A stretch of DNA of 60,126 bases, taken from NCBI GenBank assembly GCA_005883615.1, contig VBEC01000014.1, forward strand, positions 112,497-172,622, given 5' to 3'. Made by a program: the position numbers and the translations under genes. How positions within the stretch are numbered: the first letter of the stretch is position 1; each line of letters begins with the position of its first letter. Shown piece by piece: positions 9,037-17,343 of this stretch. The notes beneath the pieces were generated by a model. The model searched no databases. It was not told where the DNA came from and worked only from the letters and a program-made list of their open reading frames with translations. Origin of the DNA: Chloroflexota bacterium. Lineage in GTDB: Bacteria; Chloroflexota; Limnocylindria; Limnocylindrales; CSP1-4.

Positions 9037-10976
9037 CCACCGAGATCGGGGAGAGGCAGCTCCACGAGCAGGAGCTGGACCGGGTCACCATCCGTTTCGC
9101 CGGCGACTCCGGCGACGGGATGCAGCTGACCGGGACGCAGTTCACTCGCACGGCTGCCGTTTTTGGCAACGACATCAGCACCCTGCCCGACTTCCCAGCG
9201 GAAATCCGCGCGCCGGCCGGCAGCCTGCCCGGCGTCTCCGGCTTCCAGATCAGCTTCTCCTCGAGTGAGATCCACACGCCCGGTGACCAGCCCGACGTTC
9301 TCGTGGCGATGAATCCGGCCGCCCTCAAGACCAATGTCGGCGATCTGCCGGCGGGCGGCGCGCTGATCGTAAACAGTGACGCGTTCACGCAGCAGAACCT
9401 GAACAAGGCGGCCTACGCCGGCAGTCCCCTGACCGACGGTTCGCTCAAGCAATACACCGTCTTCGAGATCCCGATCTCGACGCTCAACGCCCGGGCCCTC
9501 GAAGGGCTCGAAATGACGAACAAGCAGGTCGACCTGACGAAGAACTTCTTCGCCCTCGGGATCATGTTCTGGCTGTACGAGCGAAGCATGGACCCGACCT
9601 TGCGCTGGGTCGATCAGAAGTTCTCGGCCCGACCCGTGATCGCGGAGGCCAACAAGCGCGCCCTCAAGGCCGGTTACGCGTTTGGTGAGACGACCGAGAT
9701 CTTCCATGAGCGCTACATCGTTCCGCCGGCCCACCTCGAACCCGGGGTGTATCGCAACATCACCGGCAACGAGGCAACAGCACTCGGCTTCCTGGCGGCA
9801 TCCAGGCTTGCTCGCCGGCCCCTCTTCTACGGCTCCTACCCGATCACGCCGGCGTCCGACATCTTGCACCAGCTCTCGACCTACAAGAGCTTCGGCGTCA
9901 AGACCTTCCAGGCCGAGGACGAGATCGCCGCGATCGGTGCCGCGATCGGCGCGAGCTACGGTGGCGCTCTCGGCATGACCGCAACCGCCGGTCCTGGCAT
10001 CGCCCTCAAGAGCGAGGCTATGGGCCTGGCCGTGATGGTGGAGCTGCCCCTCGTCGTATGCGACATCCAGCGAGCCGGACCCTCGACGGGTATGCCGACG
10101 AAGACGGAACAGGCCGACCTGCTCCAGGTCATGTTCGGGCGAAACAGCGATTCGCCGATACCGATCGTCGCCCCGGCAACCCCGGCGGAATGCTTCGACT
10201 ACGCCATCGAAGCGTGGCGCATCGCCCTGAAGTACGTGACGCCCGTGGTCTACCTCTCGGACGCATTCCTGGCGACCGGCGCCGAGCCCTGGAAGATCCC
10301 ATCGCCGGACAAGTTGCCGGACATCGCGGTCGAAAACGTCACGGATCCGTCCAGTTACCGGCCATACGCTCGAAACCCGGAGACCCTCGCCCGCATGTGG
10401 GCCGTGCCTGGGACGAAGGGCCTGGAACACCGGATCGGCGGCCTCGAGAAGGCCGACATCACCGGCAACGTGAGCTACGACCCCGAGAACCACCACCAGA
10501 TGCAGGTCCTGCGCGCCCAGAAGGTCGCCGGGATCGCTCGCGATATTCCGCCACTCGACGTTTACGGGCCGCCCGAAGGGGACCTCTTGATCCTCGGCTG
10601 GGGTTCGACGTACGGAGCGATCCGTAGCGCGGTCGAGCGCCTCCAGGCGAATGGCCGGAGCGTCGCCCATGCCCATCTTCGCTACCTGAACCCGTTCCCG
10701 GCCAATACCGAGCAGGTCGTCCGAAGCTACCGGCGCGTCCTGATCCCGGAGGTCAACCTCGGCCAGCTGCTGATGCTGATCCGCGCACGCTTCCTGATCG
10801 ATGCGGTGGGCTACGACCGGGTGCGTGGAAAGCCCTTCCGAATTGCCGAGATCTTCGACGAAGCGGAACGACTCCTCGGGCCGACGACACGGGAATCGAT
10901 CGCTCCCGCCCGTGCGGCGCGAGGGCGCACGCATTCGCGCGAGCGAAAAGCCAAGCGAAGGACCGGCGATGACTGA
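9033..10976 (+). CDS. korA: 2-oxoacid:acceptor oxidoreductase, fused gamma-alpha subunit
   Basis: The large subunit of a 2-oxoglutarate (or related 2-oxoacid) ferredoxin oxidoreductase, which decarboxylates the 2-oxoacid to an acyl-CoA and reduces ferredoxin. The N-terminal gamma domain (RFAGDSGDGMQLTGTQF, about 12-200) is fused to the alpha pyrophosphate-binding domain (GNEATALGFLAASRLA, YPITPASDILHQL). This is the usual two-subunit KorAB form. Substrate choice among 2-oxoglutarate, pyruvate and branched-chain acids is not settled. The GTG start overlaps the preceding CBS gene by 4 nt; its own end overlaps korB by 8 nt. Confidence 0.9.
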   Translation: MTTEIGERQLHEQELDRVTIRFAGDSGDGMQLTGTQFTRTAAVFGNDISTLPDFPAEIRAPAGSLPGVSGFQISFSSSEIHTPGDQPDVLVAMNPAALKTNVGDLPAGGALIVNSDAFTQQNLNKAAYAGSPLTDGSLKQYTVFEIPISTLNARALEGLEMTNKQVDLTKNFFALGIMFWLYERSMDPTLRWVDQKFSARPVIAEANKRALKAGYAFGETTEIFHERYIVPPAHLEPGVYRNITGNEATALGFLAASRLARRPLFYGSYPITPASDILHQLSTYKSFGVKTFQAEDEIAAIGAAIGASYGGALGMTATAGPGIALKSEAMGLAVMVELPLVVCDIQRAGPSTGMPTKTEQADLLQVMFGRNSDSPIPIVAPATPAECFDYAIEAWRIALKYVTPVVYLSDAFLATGAEPWKIPSPDKLPDIAVENVTDPSSYRPYARNPETLARMWAVPGTKGLEHRIGGLEKADITGNVSYDPENHHQMQVLRAQKVAGIARDIPPLDVYGPPEGDLLILGWGSTYGAIRSAVERLQANGRSVAHAHLRYLNPFPANTEQVVRSYRRVLIPEVNLGQLLMLIRARFLIDAVGYDRVRGKPFRIAEIFDEAERLLGPTTRESIAPARAARGRTHSRERKAKRRTGDD

Positions 10977-12030
10977 GACGAACGGACAATCCTCGGAGCC
11001 GGGCCTCAGCCCCGAGAACCAGGCGGTCATCCAGCTCACGAGGAAGGACTTCGTGTCCGACCAGGAGGTGCGCTGGTGCCCGGGTTGCGGCGATTACTCG
11101 ATCCTTGCCCAGACCCAGAAGGTGATGCCCGACTTCGGGTACCCGCGCGAGAACATCGTCTTCATCAGCGGGATCGGCTGCTCGGGGCGCCTGCCCTACT
11201 ACATGAACACGTTCGGCTTCCACACCATCCACGGTCGCGCGCCGACGCTCGCGACCGGCCTCAAGGCCGCCCGGCCAGACCTGATGGTTTGGGTGATCAC
11301 GGGCGACGGCGACGCGCTGTCGATCGGCGGAAACCACGTCCTGCATTCGATGCGCCGGAACGTGGATTTCAAGATGGTCATGTTCAACAACCGGATCTAC
11401 GGGCTGACCAAGGGTCAGGCGTCGCCAACCTCCGAGCTGGGGAAGCGCACGAAGTCGACGCCCTCCGGGACGATCGACACGCCCATCATGCCGCTGACGA
11501 TCGCCCTCGCGGCGGAGGCCAGCTTCGTCGCACGCTCGGTGGACACGCACACCGAGCACCTGCAGGGAACCCTCGAGCTGGCTGGCCGTCATCGGGGCTC
11601 GGCCTTCGTCGAGGTCCTCCAGAACTGCAACATCTTCAACGATGGTGCGTTTCGCGATTTCACGGACCGCGAGGTGCGCGAGGATCGGATGCTGCTGCTC
11701 GAGGACGGCCAGCCGATGATCTTCGGCAAGGATCGCGACAAGGGAATCCGCCTGCGGGGCCTCCACCCCGAAGTGGTGGCGCTCGGCGACGCTGTGACCG
11801 AGGACGACCTGCTGGTTCACGATGCGCACGCTCCGGAGCCATACCTGGCCTTGATGCTCTCGCGCATGTGGTGGCCCGAATTCCCGGTTCCGGTCGGCGT
11901 GCTCCGGGACGTCGCCCGTCCGACGCACGACGAGCTCCTGACCGGCCAGATCGACGCAGCCGTTGCGGCGTCCGGCGAAGGCGACCTTGCTCGGGCGCTC
12001 AAGAGCGGCGAGACCTGGACCGTGGAGTAG
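10969..12030 (+). CDS. korB: 2-oxoacid:acceptor oxidoreductase beta subunit
   Basis: The thiamine-diphosphate and iron-sulfur subunit partnering KorA. Visible are RWCPGCGDYSIL and GIGCSGRLPYY with cysteines for the 4Fe-4S cluster, then the ThDP motif beginning GDGDALSIGGNH and ending NNRIYGLTKGQ. The length of 353 residues fits KorB. The ATG at 10969 lies inside the end of korA, with GAAGGA upstream. TKGQASPTS is typical of the 2-oxoglutarate branch, which favours korB over pyruvate enzymes. Confidence 0.92.
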   Translation: MTETNGQSSEPGLSPENQAVIQLTRKDFVSDQEVRWCPGCGDYSILAQTQKVMPDFGYPRENIVFISGIGCSGRLPYYMNTFGFHTIHGRAPTLATGLKAARPDLMVWVITGDGDALSIGGNHVLHSMRRNVDFKMVMFNNRIYGLTKGQASPTSELGKRTKSTPSGTIDTPIMPLTIALAAEASFVARSVDTHTEHLQGTLELAGRHRGSAFVEVLQNCNIFNDGAFRDFTDREVREDRMLLLEDGQPMIFGKDRDKGIRLRGLHPEVVALGDAVTEDDLLVHDAHAPEPYLALMLSRMWWPEFPVPVGVLRDVARPTHDELLTGQIDAAVAASGEGDLARALKSGETWTVE

Positions 12031-12053
12031 CAGCCACCGCCAAGGAGGGGTAG

Positions 12054-12554
12054 ATGCTCTGTCCGGTCTGCCGGCACGACAATCTGCAGGGCGAGGACAA
12101 CTGCGAAAACTGCGGGGCCGATCTGCGCACCGCGGACATCCCCGAACAGGCCGTCTCGTTCCATGGCCGCCTGCTGGGCGAGCATCTCGACGATCTGGGC
12201 GTAGGCACGCCGACGATCATCAGCGCGGACGCAGCGCTCGGAGCTGCAATCACGCGCATGCACGAGGTCCCGACGGACTGCCTCCTCGTCACCGATAGTG
12301 ATCGGTTGGTGGGCATCTTCACGGAGCGCGACGCGGTGCTGAAGGTCGCCGGCGTCAAGCTCGACGCCTTTGACGTGCGCGACTTCATGACGCGCGACCC
12401 GGTCGTCCTCCGCCACGACGACACCATCGCCGTGGCGATCAACAAGATGGCCGTGGGCGGTTTCCGGCACATTCCCATCGTCGAGGACGGCCGGCCGATC
12501 GGCGTCGTGGCCGCACGGGACGTCTTCCGGCACATCCTGAGCGTGCTGGGGTGA
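12054..12554 (+). CDS. zinc-ribbon protein with CBS-domain pair
   Basis: A 166-residue protein with an N-terminal rubredoxin-like zinc ribbon (CPVCRHDNLQGEDNCENCG, residues 3-21) followed by two CBS motifs (DCLLVTDSDRLVGIFTERDA and FRHIPIVEDGRPIGVVAARDV). AGGAGGGG lies directly before its ATG. It is the second CBS protein beside korAB, so nucleotide-dependent control of the oxidoreductase is a reasonable inference. The target of the zinc ribbon is unknown. Confidence 0.85.
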   Translation: MLCPVCRHDNLQGEDNCENCGADLRTADIPEQAVSFHGRLLGEHLDDLGVGTPTIISADAALGAAITRMHEVPTDCLLVTDSDRLVGIFTERDAVLKVAGVKLDAFDVRDFMTRDPVVLRHDDTIAVAINKMAVGGFRHIPIVEDGRPIGVVAARDVFRHILSVLG

Positions 12555-12937
12555 ACGCCAACACACCAAGGGTGCTCGTCGTGGCCGACGATCTCATCTG
12601 GTCGGAGCGCCTCGTGCGACTCCTGGCCGAGGTGGGGGCGATTCCGACTCGAGCCGGCAGTGACACGGGGCTCGAGCACGCCCTGTGGGGAATGGACGCT
12701 GCCGTCGTGGATCTGACGGCCCGCGCGTACGATCCCATCCGGGTAGTCGAGCGCTGCGCCCAGGGAGGCCGACGTGTGCTCGCGGTGGGGCAGCACGACG
12801 ACGTGGCCCTCCGCAAACGCGCTCTCGCCGCAGGCGCCGAGCGGGTCCTGGCCTATCGCAAACTGTTCGACGACGGCCCGGCCACCCTCCGAGCGTGGCT
12901 CGATCGGGCAGCACTGGCGAGCGGACAGCGGCCCTGA
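12551..12937 (+). CDS. receiver-like single-domain protein
   Basis: A 128-residue protein resembling a response-regulator receiver domain without an output domain. RVLVVADDLIWSERLVRLL mirrors the first strand and acidic pocket, AAVVDLTA the phospho-acceptor strand (Asp about 55), and VLAVGQHDD and AGAERVLAYRKLF the later strands. No kinase is nearby. The GTG start overlaps the preceding CBS gene (GTGA) and the end touches the M24 peptidase start, so it is part of this operon. Activity is uncertain. Confidence 0.6.
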   Translation: MNANTPRVLVVADDLIWSERLVRLLAEVGAIPTRAGSDTGLEHALWGMDAAVVDLTARAYDPIRVVERCAQGGRRVLAVGQHDDVALRKRALAAGAERVLAYRKLFDDGPATLRAWLDRAALASGQRP

Positions 12938-14109
12938 GGGCTCTCGCGGCCAGGCCCACGATCCCGTCGGGCCGGCTCGCTCAGCGATTGTTGGGGGCTC
13001 GCCAGGGCCTGGATCGGCGGGGCCTGAGCGCGCTCCTCATCGGGATCGGCGCGGACCTCCTGTACCTGACCGGCTACGACGCGATCCTGACCGAGCGGCT
13101 CACCATGCTCGTCCTTCCGGCGGTCGGCCCCGCATCCCTGGTTGTGCCCCGCCTTGAGGCCAGTCCTGCCCACGACAGCCCGGCGGCGAGGGCAGGCCTG
13201 CTCGAGGTGGCCGCATGGGACGAGACGGATGACCCGATACAGGTGGTGGCCGGCCTGCTCGCGGGCCGGGCCTCTTCGGAGAACGCCATTCGGCTTGGCA
13301 TCTCCGACCGCCTCTGGGCGATCCATCTGCTTCGGCTGCAATCGGCGCTGCCGCGCGCCAGCTTCGAGAGCGCGACGAGCGTCCTCCGCCATCTCCGGAT
13401 CGTGAAGGATCCGGAGGAGGTCCAATTGCTGCGTCTGGCCGCACGGGCCGCCGACCGGGTGCTGGATCGGATCGCGCACGGCCCATTGATCGGTCGGACC
13501 GAGGCCGACGTGAGCCACGAGATCCTCGAGGCTCTCGTCGCCGAGGGCCACGACGTCGGAGACTTCGCGATCGTGGGCTCCGGTCCCAACAGCGCCTCGC
13601 CTCACCATGCGGCCGGTGACCGCGTTATTGCGGCCGGAGAGCCGATCGTCCTCGACATCGGCGGGCTCCTGGGCGGTTACGGAAGCGATGTGACACGCAC
13701 GATCTGGCTCACCGGAGGAGACCCGAAGGCGGGACCCGACGAGGAATTCCTGCGCATCTACGAGCTCGTCCGGGACGCGCAAAGCGAGGCGACCGGCAGC
13801 GCTCGCCCGGGCACGCCCGCCGAGCGCATCGACTCGGTCGCGCGCGGGATCATCGGTAGTGGCGGGCACGCCGCCCAGTTCATCCATCGGACGGGCCATG
13901 GAATCGGGCTCGAGGGACACGAGGATCCCTATCTGGTCGAGGGCAACAGCGAGCCGGTCCGTGCGGGCATGACCTTCAGCATCGAACCAGGCGTTTATCT
14001 CGAGGGCCGTTATGGGGTTCGGATCGAGGACATCGTGCTGTGCACGGAGGCCGGCCCTGTGAGCTTGAACGATGCGCCCCGCGATCTCATCGTGGTCGAC
14101 GGGCTTTGA
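12934..14109 (+). CDS. M24 family aminopeptidase (Xaa-Pro dipeptidase-like)
   Basis: A pita-bread metallopeptidase that probably removes N-terminal residues before proline. The C-terminal catalytic domain shows the five ligands: Asp in DIGGLLGGYGSDVTRT (two), His in HRTGHGIGLEGHED, Glu in FSIEPGVYLE and Glu in GVRIEDIV. The N-terminal creatinase-like domain is present. The start is unusual: no ATG or GTG fits upstream of conserved sequence. CTG at 12934 overlaps the preceding TGA (CTGA) and gives 391 residues; TTG at about 12988 is the alternative and would shorten it slightly. Confidence 0.85.
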   Translation: MRALAARPTIPSGRLAQRLLGARQGLDRRGLSALLIGIGADLLYLTGYDAILTERLTMLVLPAVGPASLVVPRLEASPAHDSPAARAGLLEVAAWDETDDPIQVVAGLLAGRASSENAIRLGISDRLWAIHLLRLQSALPRASFESATSVLRHLRIVKDPEEVQLLRLAARAADRVLDRIAHGPLIGRTEADVSHEILEALVAEGHDVGDFAIVGSGPNSASPHHAAGDRVIAAGEPIVLDIGGLLGGYGSDVTRTIWLTGGDPKAGPDEEFLRIYELVRDAQSEATGSARPGTPAERIDSVARGIIGSGGHAAQFIHRTGHGIGLEGHEDPYLVEGNSEPVRAGMTFSIEPGVYLEGRYGVRIEDIVLCTEAGPVSLNDAPRDLIVVDGL

Positions 14110-14226
14110 AGTAAGAGTCGCCGCCGTCTGCTCGGGTCGGCCGCCGCCCCGGCCAGGTCCGCGAAAAGGTTGCGGTATCATCACCAGAACGTCCCGCCCC
14201 TGCGGGTCGCGGCTGAACGGCCTGAC

Positions 14227-14337
14227 ATGACATTGAACGACCAGCGGTGCCTTCGCGCCGCACGAACTCACCTTCGCGGTGCCCTCCGCGAAAGCCTGGT
14301 GACCGTCGAGCTCATCGACGGCGCTCCCTTCAGCTGA
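14227..14337 (+). CDS. possible 36-residue small protein
   Basis: ATG at 14227 opens a 36-codon frame ending ELIDGAPFS. Its TGA overlaps the ATG of the next frame (TGATG at 14335-14339), an arrangement seen in coupled genes. No family is recognised and no clear ribosome-binding site is visible. A TATCAT about 50 nt upstream could be its -10 box. Low confidence. Confidence 0.25.
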   Translation: MTLNDQRCLRAARTHLRGALRESLVTVELIDGAPFS

Positions 14338-14993
14338 TGGGACGCCGATCGGGCCACGGTCCACGAGGACATCGCCATGCGTCTCGCGCCCAGCGCGATG
14401 CCTCTCGCTCCGGTGCGCTGGAGCAACGCCAGCCGGATCCCCACACCGAGCTGGACAGGCGGGCTCGCGCGTCGACCGAGGCATTCTCCGGTCCACCGCC
14501 TCCGGTCTCATCCCGTGACCTTCCGCCGACTTCGCGCGATCTTTCGACCGTCGCCCTGCCCGATCCTCAGCCAATCGAGGTCGCAGCCGCGCCCGAGGGG
14601 CCGCCCGAGACGACCGCCGATCCCTCCATGATCGAGCAGCCGCAACCGCAACCGGAGGTCGCCTCCCTGGACCTCAACGGACCGGGCGTCCGGCTCAATG
14701 GCCATCCCGTTGAGTCTGGCTGCACGGCGCCCCAGCTGCGACGATTCATCAAGAGCAGGGCATACGTGCCGATGCACGAGCTTCGCCGGCGCTTCAACCT
14801 GAACGGCGCGGAAGACGACGTCAGTGGCGTCGAGGTCGAGGGCACTCGTATCTACGTCGGCCTTCCGGCTCGGGAGACGCGTCTGCTGGGAGATCTTCTG
14901 CGCCAGGGCGACGTGGGCTACGAACTCTCGGTCGATCCGGTCAGCCCCGTCGTCATCGGGGTCTACCCGATGAGGCCCGTGCCGCGCGCCTGA
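14337..14993 (+). CDS. hypothetical protein with disordered N-terminus
   Basis: A 218-residue frame. The first 130 residues are Arg-, Pro- and Ser-rich and probably disordered. The last 85 or so look folded: RLNGHPVESGCTAPQLRRFI, YVPMHELRRRFNLNG, then VEGTRIYVGLPARETRLLGDLL and YELSVDPVSPVVIGVYPM. The contrast suggests that the C-terminal part is truly coding and that the start may be further in. No family is recognised. Confidence 0.4.
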   Translation: MGRRSGHGPRGHRHASRAQRDASRSGALEQRQPDPHTELDRRARASTEAFSGPPPPVSSRDLPPTSRDLSTVALPDPQPIEVAAAPEGPPETTADPSMIEQPQPQPEVASLDLNGPGVRLNGHPVESGCTAPQLRRFIKSRAYVPMHELRRRFNLNGAEDDVSGVEVEGTRIYVGLPARETRLLGDLLRQGDVGYELSVDPVSPVVIGVYPMRPVPRA

Positions 14994-15148
14994 TCGCAAC
15001 CACTGGCACCAGGCCACTCGCAATGCAAGGTCGGCCACGCGACACCCACGGAGTCCACTGCCTGACTGGACTCCGAACGCCTCCTGACCCAAGATGATCC
15101 CCAGCCAGCGCCATGAGGCGCGGTCGCGCAGCGCGAGCGGAGACGACC

Positions 15149-15340
15149 ATGAGTGACAAGACCAGCCGATCCAAGGATCCCAAGACGGAGCCGGAGCAGG
15201 ACGTCGAGGGGCACCAGATGCTCTCGAACCCGCTCCTCGGGGAACAGCTTGCCCGCGTTCGGGAGCGCGACATCCAGCGGAACCTCAAGAACCGCCAGTT
15301 CGAATCGGATGCCCGCCGGCCCCACAAGAAGGAGCGCTGA
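15149..15340 (+). CDS. small charged hypothetical protein
   Basis: A 63-residue soluble protein, highly charged, with a helical middle (GEQLARVRERDIQRNLKNRQ) and a basic C-terminus (RRPHKKER). The ATG at 15149 follows GCGGAGA, a good ribosome-binding site, and is preferred over an in-frame ATG at 15113. No domain is recognised. It stands alone. Confidence 0.5.
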   Translation: MSDKTSRSKDPKTEPEQDVEGHQMLSNPLLGEQLARVRERDIQRNLKNRQFESDARRPHKKER

Positions 15341-15517
15341 GCCCCAGGCTTGGTCGCGCTCGAGCAGCTCAGCGGTGCCGGACCCCGGCACCGCTTCGTT
15401 TTCCCCTGACGGCTGGCTGACAACGTCAGGGTCGCCCAGGCGATCACGTGCGCGCCTCTGCCGCGCCAAACTGGCGCAACCGCGACTCCCAGCGGGCATC
15501 AGCGAGGGCCGAGCAGC

Positions 15518-15736
15518 GTGGATCCCCAGGACCGATATCTGTTGGCCAGGCACCATCTCGACGAGCGCCGGGCGCAGGCACAGCGTGCCAGGCTCCTCCG
15601 CTCGGCGCCCGAGCGCAATCGCGAGCCCTCGCCGCGCCTGCTGCCCGTCGAGCGCTCGTCCATCGTCTCGCCGGCTGGACCGGGCCCAAGCGGCCTGCGG
15701 CCATTCCTCAACGCCTTCCGGTTGTCACGCGCCTGA
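15518..15736 (+). CDS. possible small Arg-rich protein
   Basis: GTG at 15518 opens a 72-residue frame beginning MDPQDRYLLARHHLDERRAQ, helical and Arg-rich, then Pro/Ser-rich. There is a weak purine run upstream. It ends 13 nt before the Crp-type regulator. No homolog is recognised and it may be a chance frame in GC-rich DNA. Confidence 0.3.
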   Translation: MDPQDRYLLARHHLDERRAQAQRARLLRSAPERNREPSPRLLPVERSSIVSPAGPGPSGLRPFLNAFRLSRA

Positions 15737-15749
15737 GCGGACGCGTAGC

Positions 15750-16517
15750 ATGAGCTCGTCTACGGGCGTGGTCGCCCTTCTGGCCTTGGGAGGAGCCACC
15801 GGCAAGCCGATGGCCGGCGTGATCGAACACCGGTTCGCGACCGATGCGCTGCGCCGCTGTGCACTGTTCGCCCAGGTCGACGATGAGACCCTGGCGATGT
15901 GCGCGCGGAACCTCCGCGTCCGTCGCTTCAAGCGCAACGAGACGATATTCCACCAAGGCGACCCTGGTGATTCGCTGTTCATCATCGAGAGTGGTGCGGT
16001 CAAGATCGTGCTGCCCTCGCCCGAGGGCGAAGAGGGCGCGATCATCGCCACCCTCGGTCGTGCCGACTTCTTCGGCGAACTCGCGCTAATCGACGGCGCG
16101 CCTCATTCGGCGACTGCGATTGCCGTCGAGCCCACCGAAACCCTGATTCTTCGGCGCGACACCTTCGAGACGCTGATCGACCAGGACCGATCACTCCGCT
16201 ATGCGCTGTTCGCGGGCCTGGCGGCCGAGCTCCGTCGCCTGACCGGCCATGTCGAGGAGCTGCACTTCCTGGACCTGCCAGGCCGGCTGGCGCTTCGACT
16301 TGTCCGACTGGCACGGGAATCCGCACCGGGAGTCCAGGGCGAGATCCGTCTGCCCTGGCCGTACACGCAGTCTGATCTTGCGGCGATGATCGGCGGCACG
16401 CGCCAAAGCGTGAATCGGCTCCTCAACGATTTTGTCGACCAGGGCCTCCTCCGCGTGGAAAAGGAGTCCGTGGTCATCCCGGATCTCGAGCGCCTGGCCC
16501 GCGCGGCCGAGCGCTGA
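15750..16517 (+). CDS. Crp/Fnr family transcriptional regulator
   Basis: A 255-residue regulator. The N-terminal cyclic-nucleotide-binding barrel has ETIFHQGDPGDSLFIIESGAVKI and FFGELALIDGAPHSATAIA; the C-terminal winged helix has PYTQSDLAAMIGGTRQSVNRLLNDF. No cysteine cluster of the FNR type is visible, so an effector such as cAMP is possible. ATG at 15750 is taken; ATG at 15810 (MAGVIEHRF) is an alternative that removes a weakly conserved leader. It precedes the GAF-subtilase pair and may regulate or be co-transcribed with it. Confidence 0.88.
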   Translation: MSSSTGVVALLALGGATGKPMAGVIEHRFATDALRRCALFAQVDDETLAMCARNLRVRRFKRNETIFHQGDPGDSLFIIESGAVKIVLPSPEGEEGAIIATLGRADFFGELALIDGAPHSATAIAVEPTETLILRRDTFETLIDQDRSLRYALFAGLAAELRRLTGHVEELHFLDLPGRLALRLVRLARESAPGVQGEIRLPWPYTQSDLAAMIGGTRQSVNRLLNDFVDQGLLRVEKESVVIPDLERLARAAER

Positions 16518-16530
16518 GCTCCTCCCAGCG

Positions 16531-17343
16531 TTGAGCGACGATCCTTCGAGGCGCCTGAGCTCGAACGCGCTCGCCCTGCTCGATGAGATCGCCGTGCGCA
16601 TAGAAGCGGGCCGGCGCCTCGAGCTTGGCTCAAGTGAGGCCGTCCTGCGCTCGATCGTGGATGCCACGGTCTCTCTCTTCCAGGCCGAGGCGGCGTCGAT
16701 CGCGCTGTACGACGTCACGACGGATCGGCTGATTTTCGGAGTGGCAGCCGGGGAGCAGGGCCAGGGTGCGATCGGGCTCTCCGTTCCGCCGAGCGAGGGC
16801 CTGGTCGGGTATGTCTACACGACCGGACAGGCGATCGCGCTGTCCGACGTGGCGAACGACTCTCGCTTCGGCCGGCAATACGCCGAGAAGACGGCTTACG
16901 TGCCGCGCTCGATCGTCGCCGTCCCGCTGGTCGACGAGCACGGCACCATCGGCGTGCTGGAGGTCCTCGACAAGCGTGACTCGGCATCGTTCAGCCTGCG
17001 CGACATCGAGCTTGCCTCGATCTTCGCCCGCCAGGCCGCGGTCGCGATCAGCTCCAGTCGCGTCGAGCGTGACGCCACGAGCCTTCTGCGGGCTGCGCTG
17101 CGAGCGCTCATCGGAGACGGAGGGAGTCCCAGCCATGACGAGTCAATCGACGAGATCGCCGGCGCCGCAACAGCCTCGCTTCAGGGCGACGACGAGTCGG
17201 GCCTCTGGGCGCTCGTCGAGCAGGTCGCTCGTGCTCGCCGGGCTGACCCGTCGTCGGTTGGCTTGGTTGCCGACCTGCTAGCGGTGCTGGCGTCCCACGC
17301 CGAGGCGACCGGGCGGACCCGGGGAGGCGCCGGCCGCCGATGA
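16531..17343 (+). CDS. GAF-domain protein
   Basis: A cytoplasmic sensor-like protein of about 271 residues with one GAF domain (about residues 30-175: IVDATVSLFQAEAASIALYD, GEGLVGYVYTTGQAI-like region, FGRQYAEKTAYVPRSIVAVPL, GVLEVLDKR). The C-terminal 90 residues are helical and have no recognised catalytic domain. The TTG at 16531, just after the Crp stop, is the best start. Its ATGA overlap with the subtilase gene implies coupled synthesis, so the GAF protein may control or scaffold the protease. That role is inferred. Confidence 0.75.
   Translation: MSDDPSRRLSSNALALLDEIAVRIEAGRRLELGSSEAVLRSIVDATVSLFQAEAASIALYDVTTDRLIFGVAAGEQGQGAIGLSVPPSEGLVGYVYTTGQAIALSDVANDSRFGRQYAEKTAYVPRSIVAVPLVDEHGTIGVLEVLDKRDSASFSLRDIELASIFARQAAVAISSSRVERDATSLLRAALRALIGDGGSPSHDESIDEIAGAATASLQGDDESGLWALVEQVARARRADPSSVGLVADLLAVLASHAEATGRTRGGAGRR

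Noticed and set aside
9006-11039. 677-residue open frame on the minus strand opposite korA
   Set aside because: GC-rich codon bias leaves the antisense frame open; korA and korB motifs on the plus strand are unmistakable. The same holds for the long antisense frames at 29530-31227, 34216-35667 and 44181-46094.
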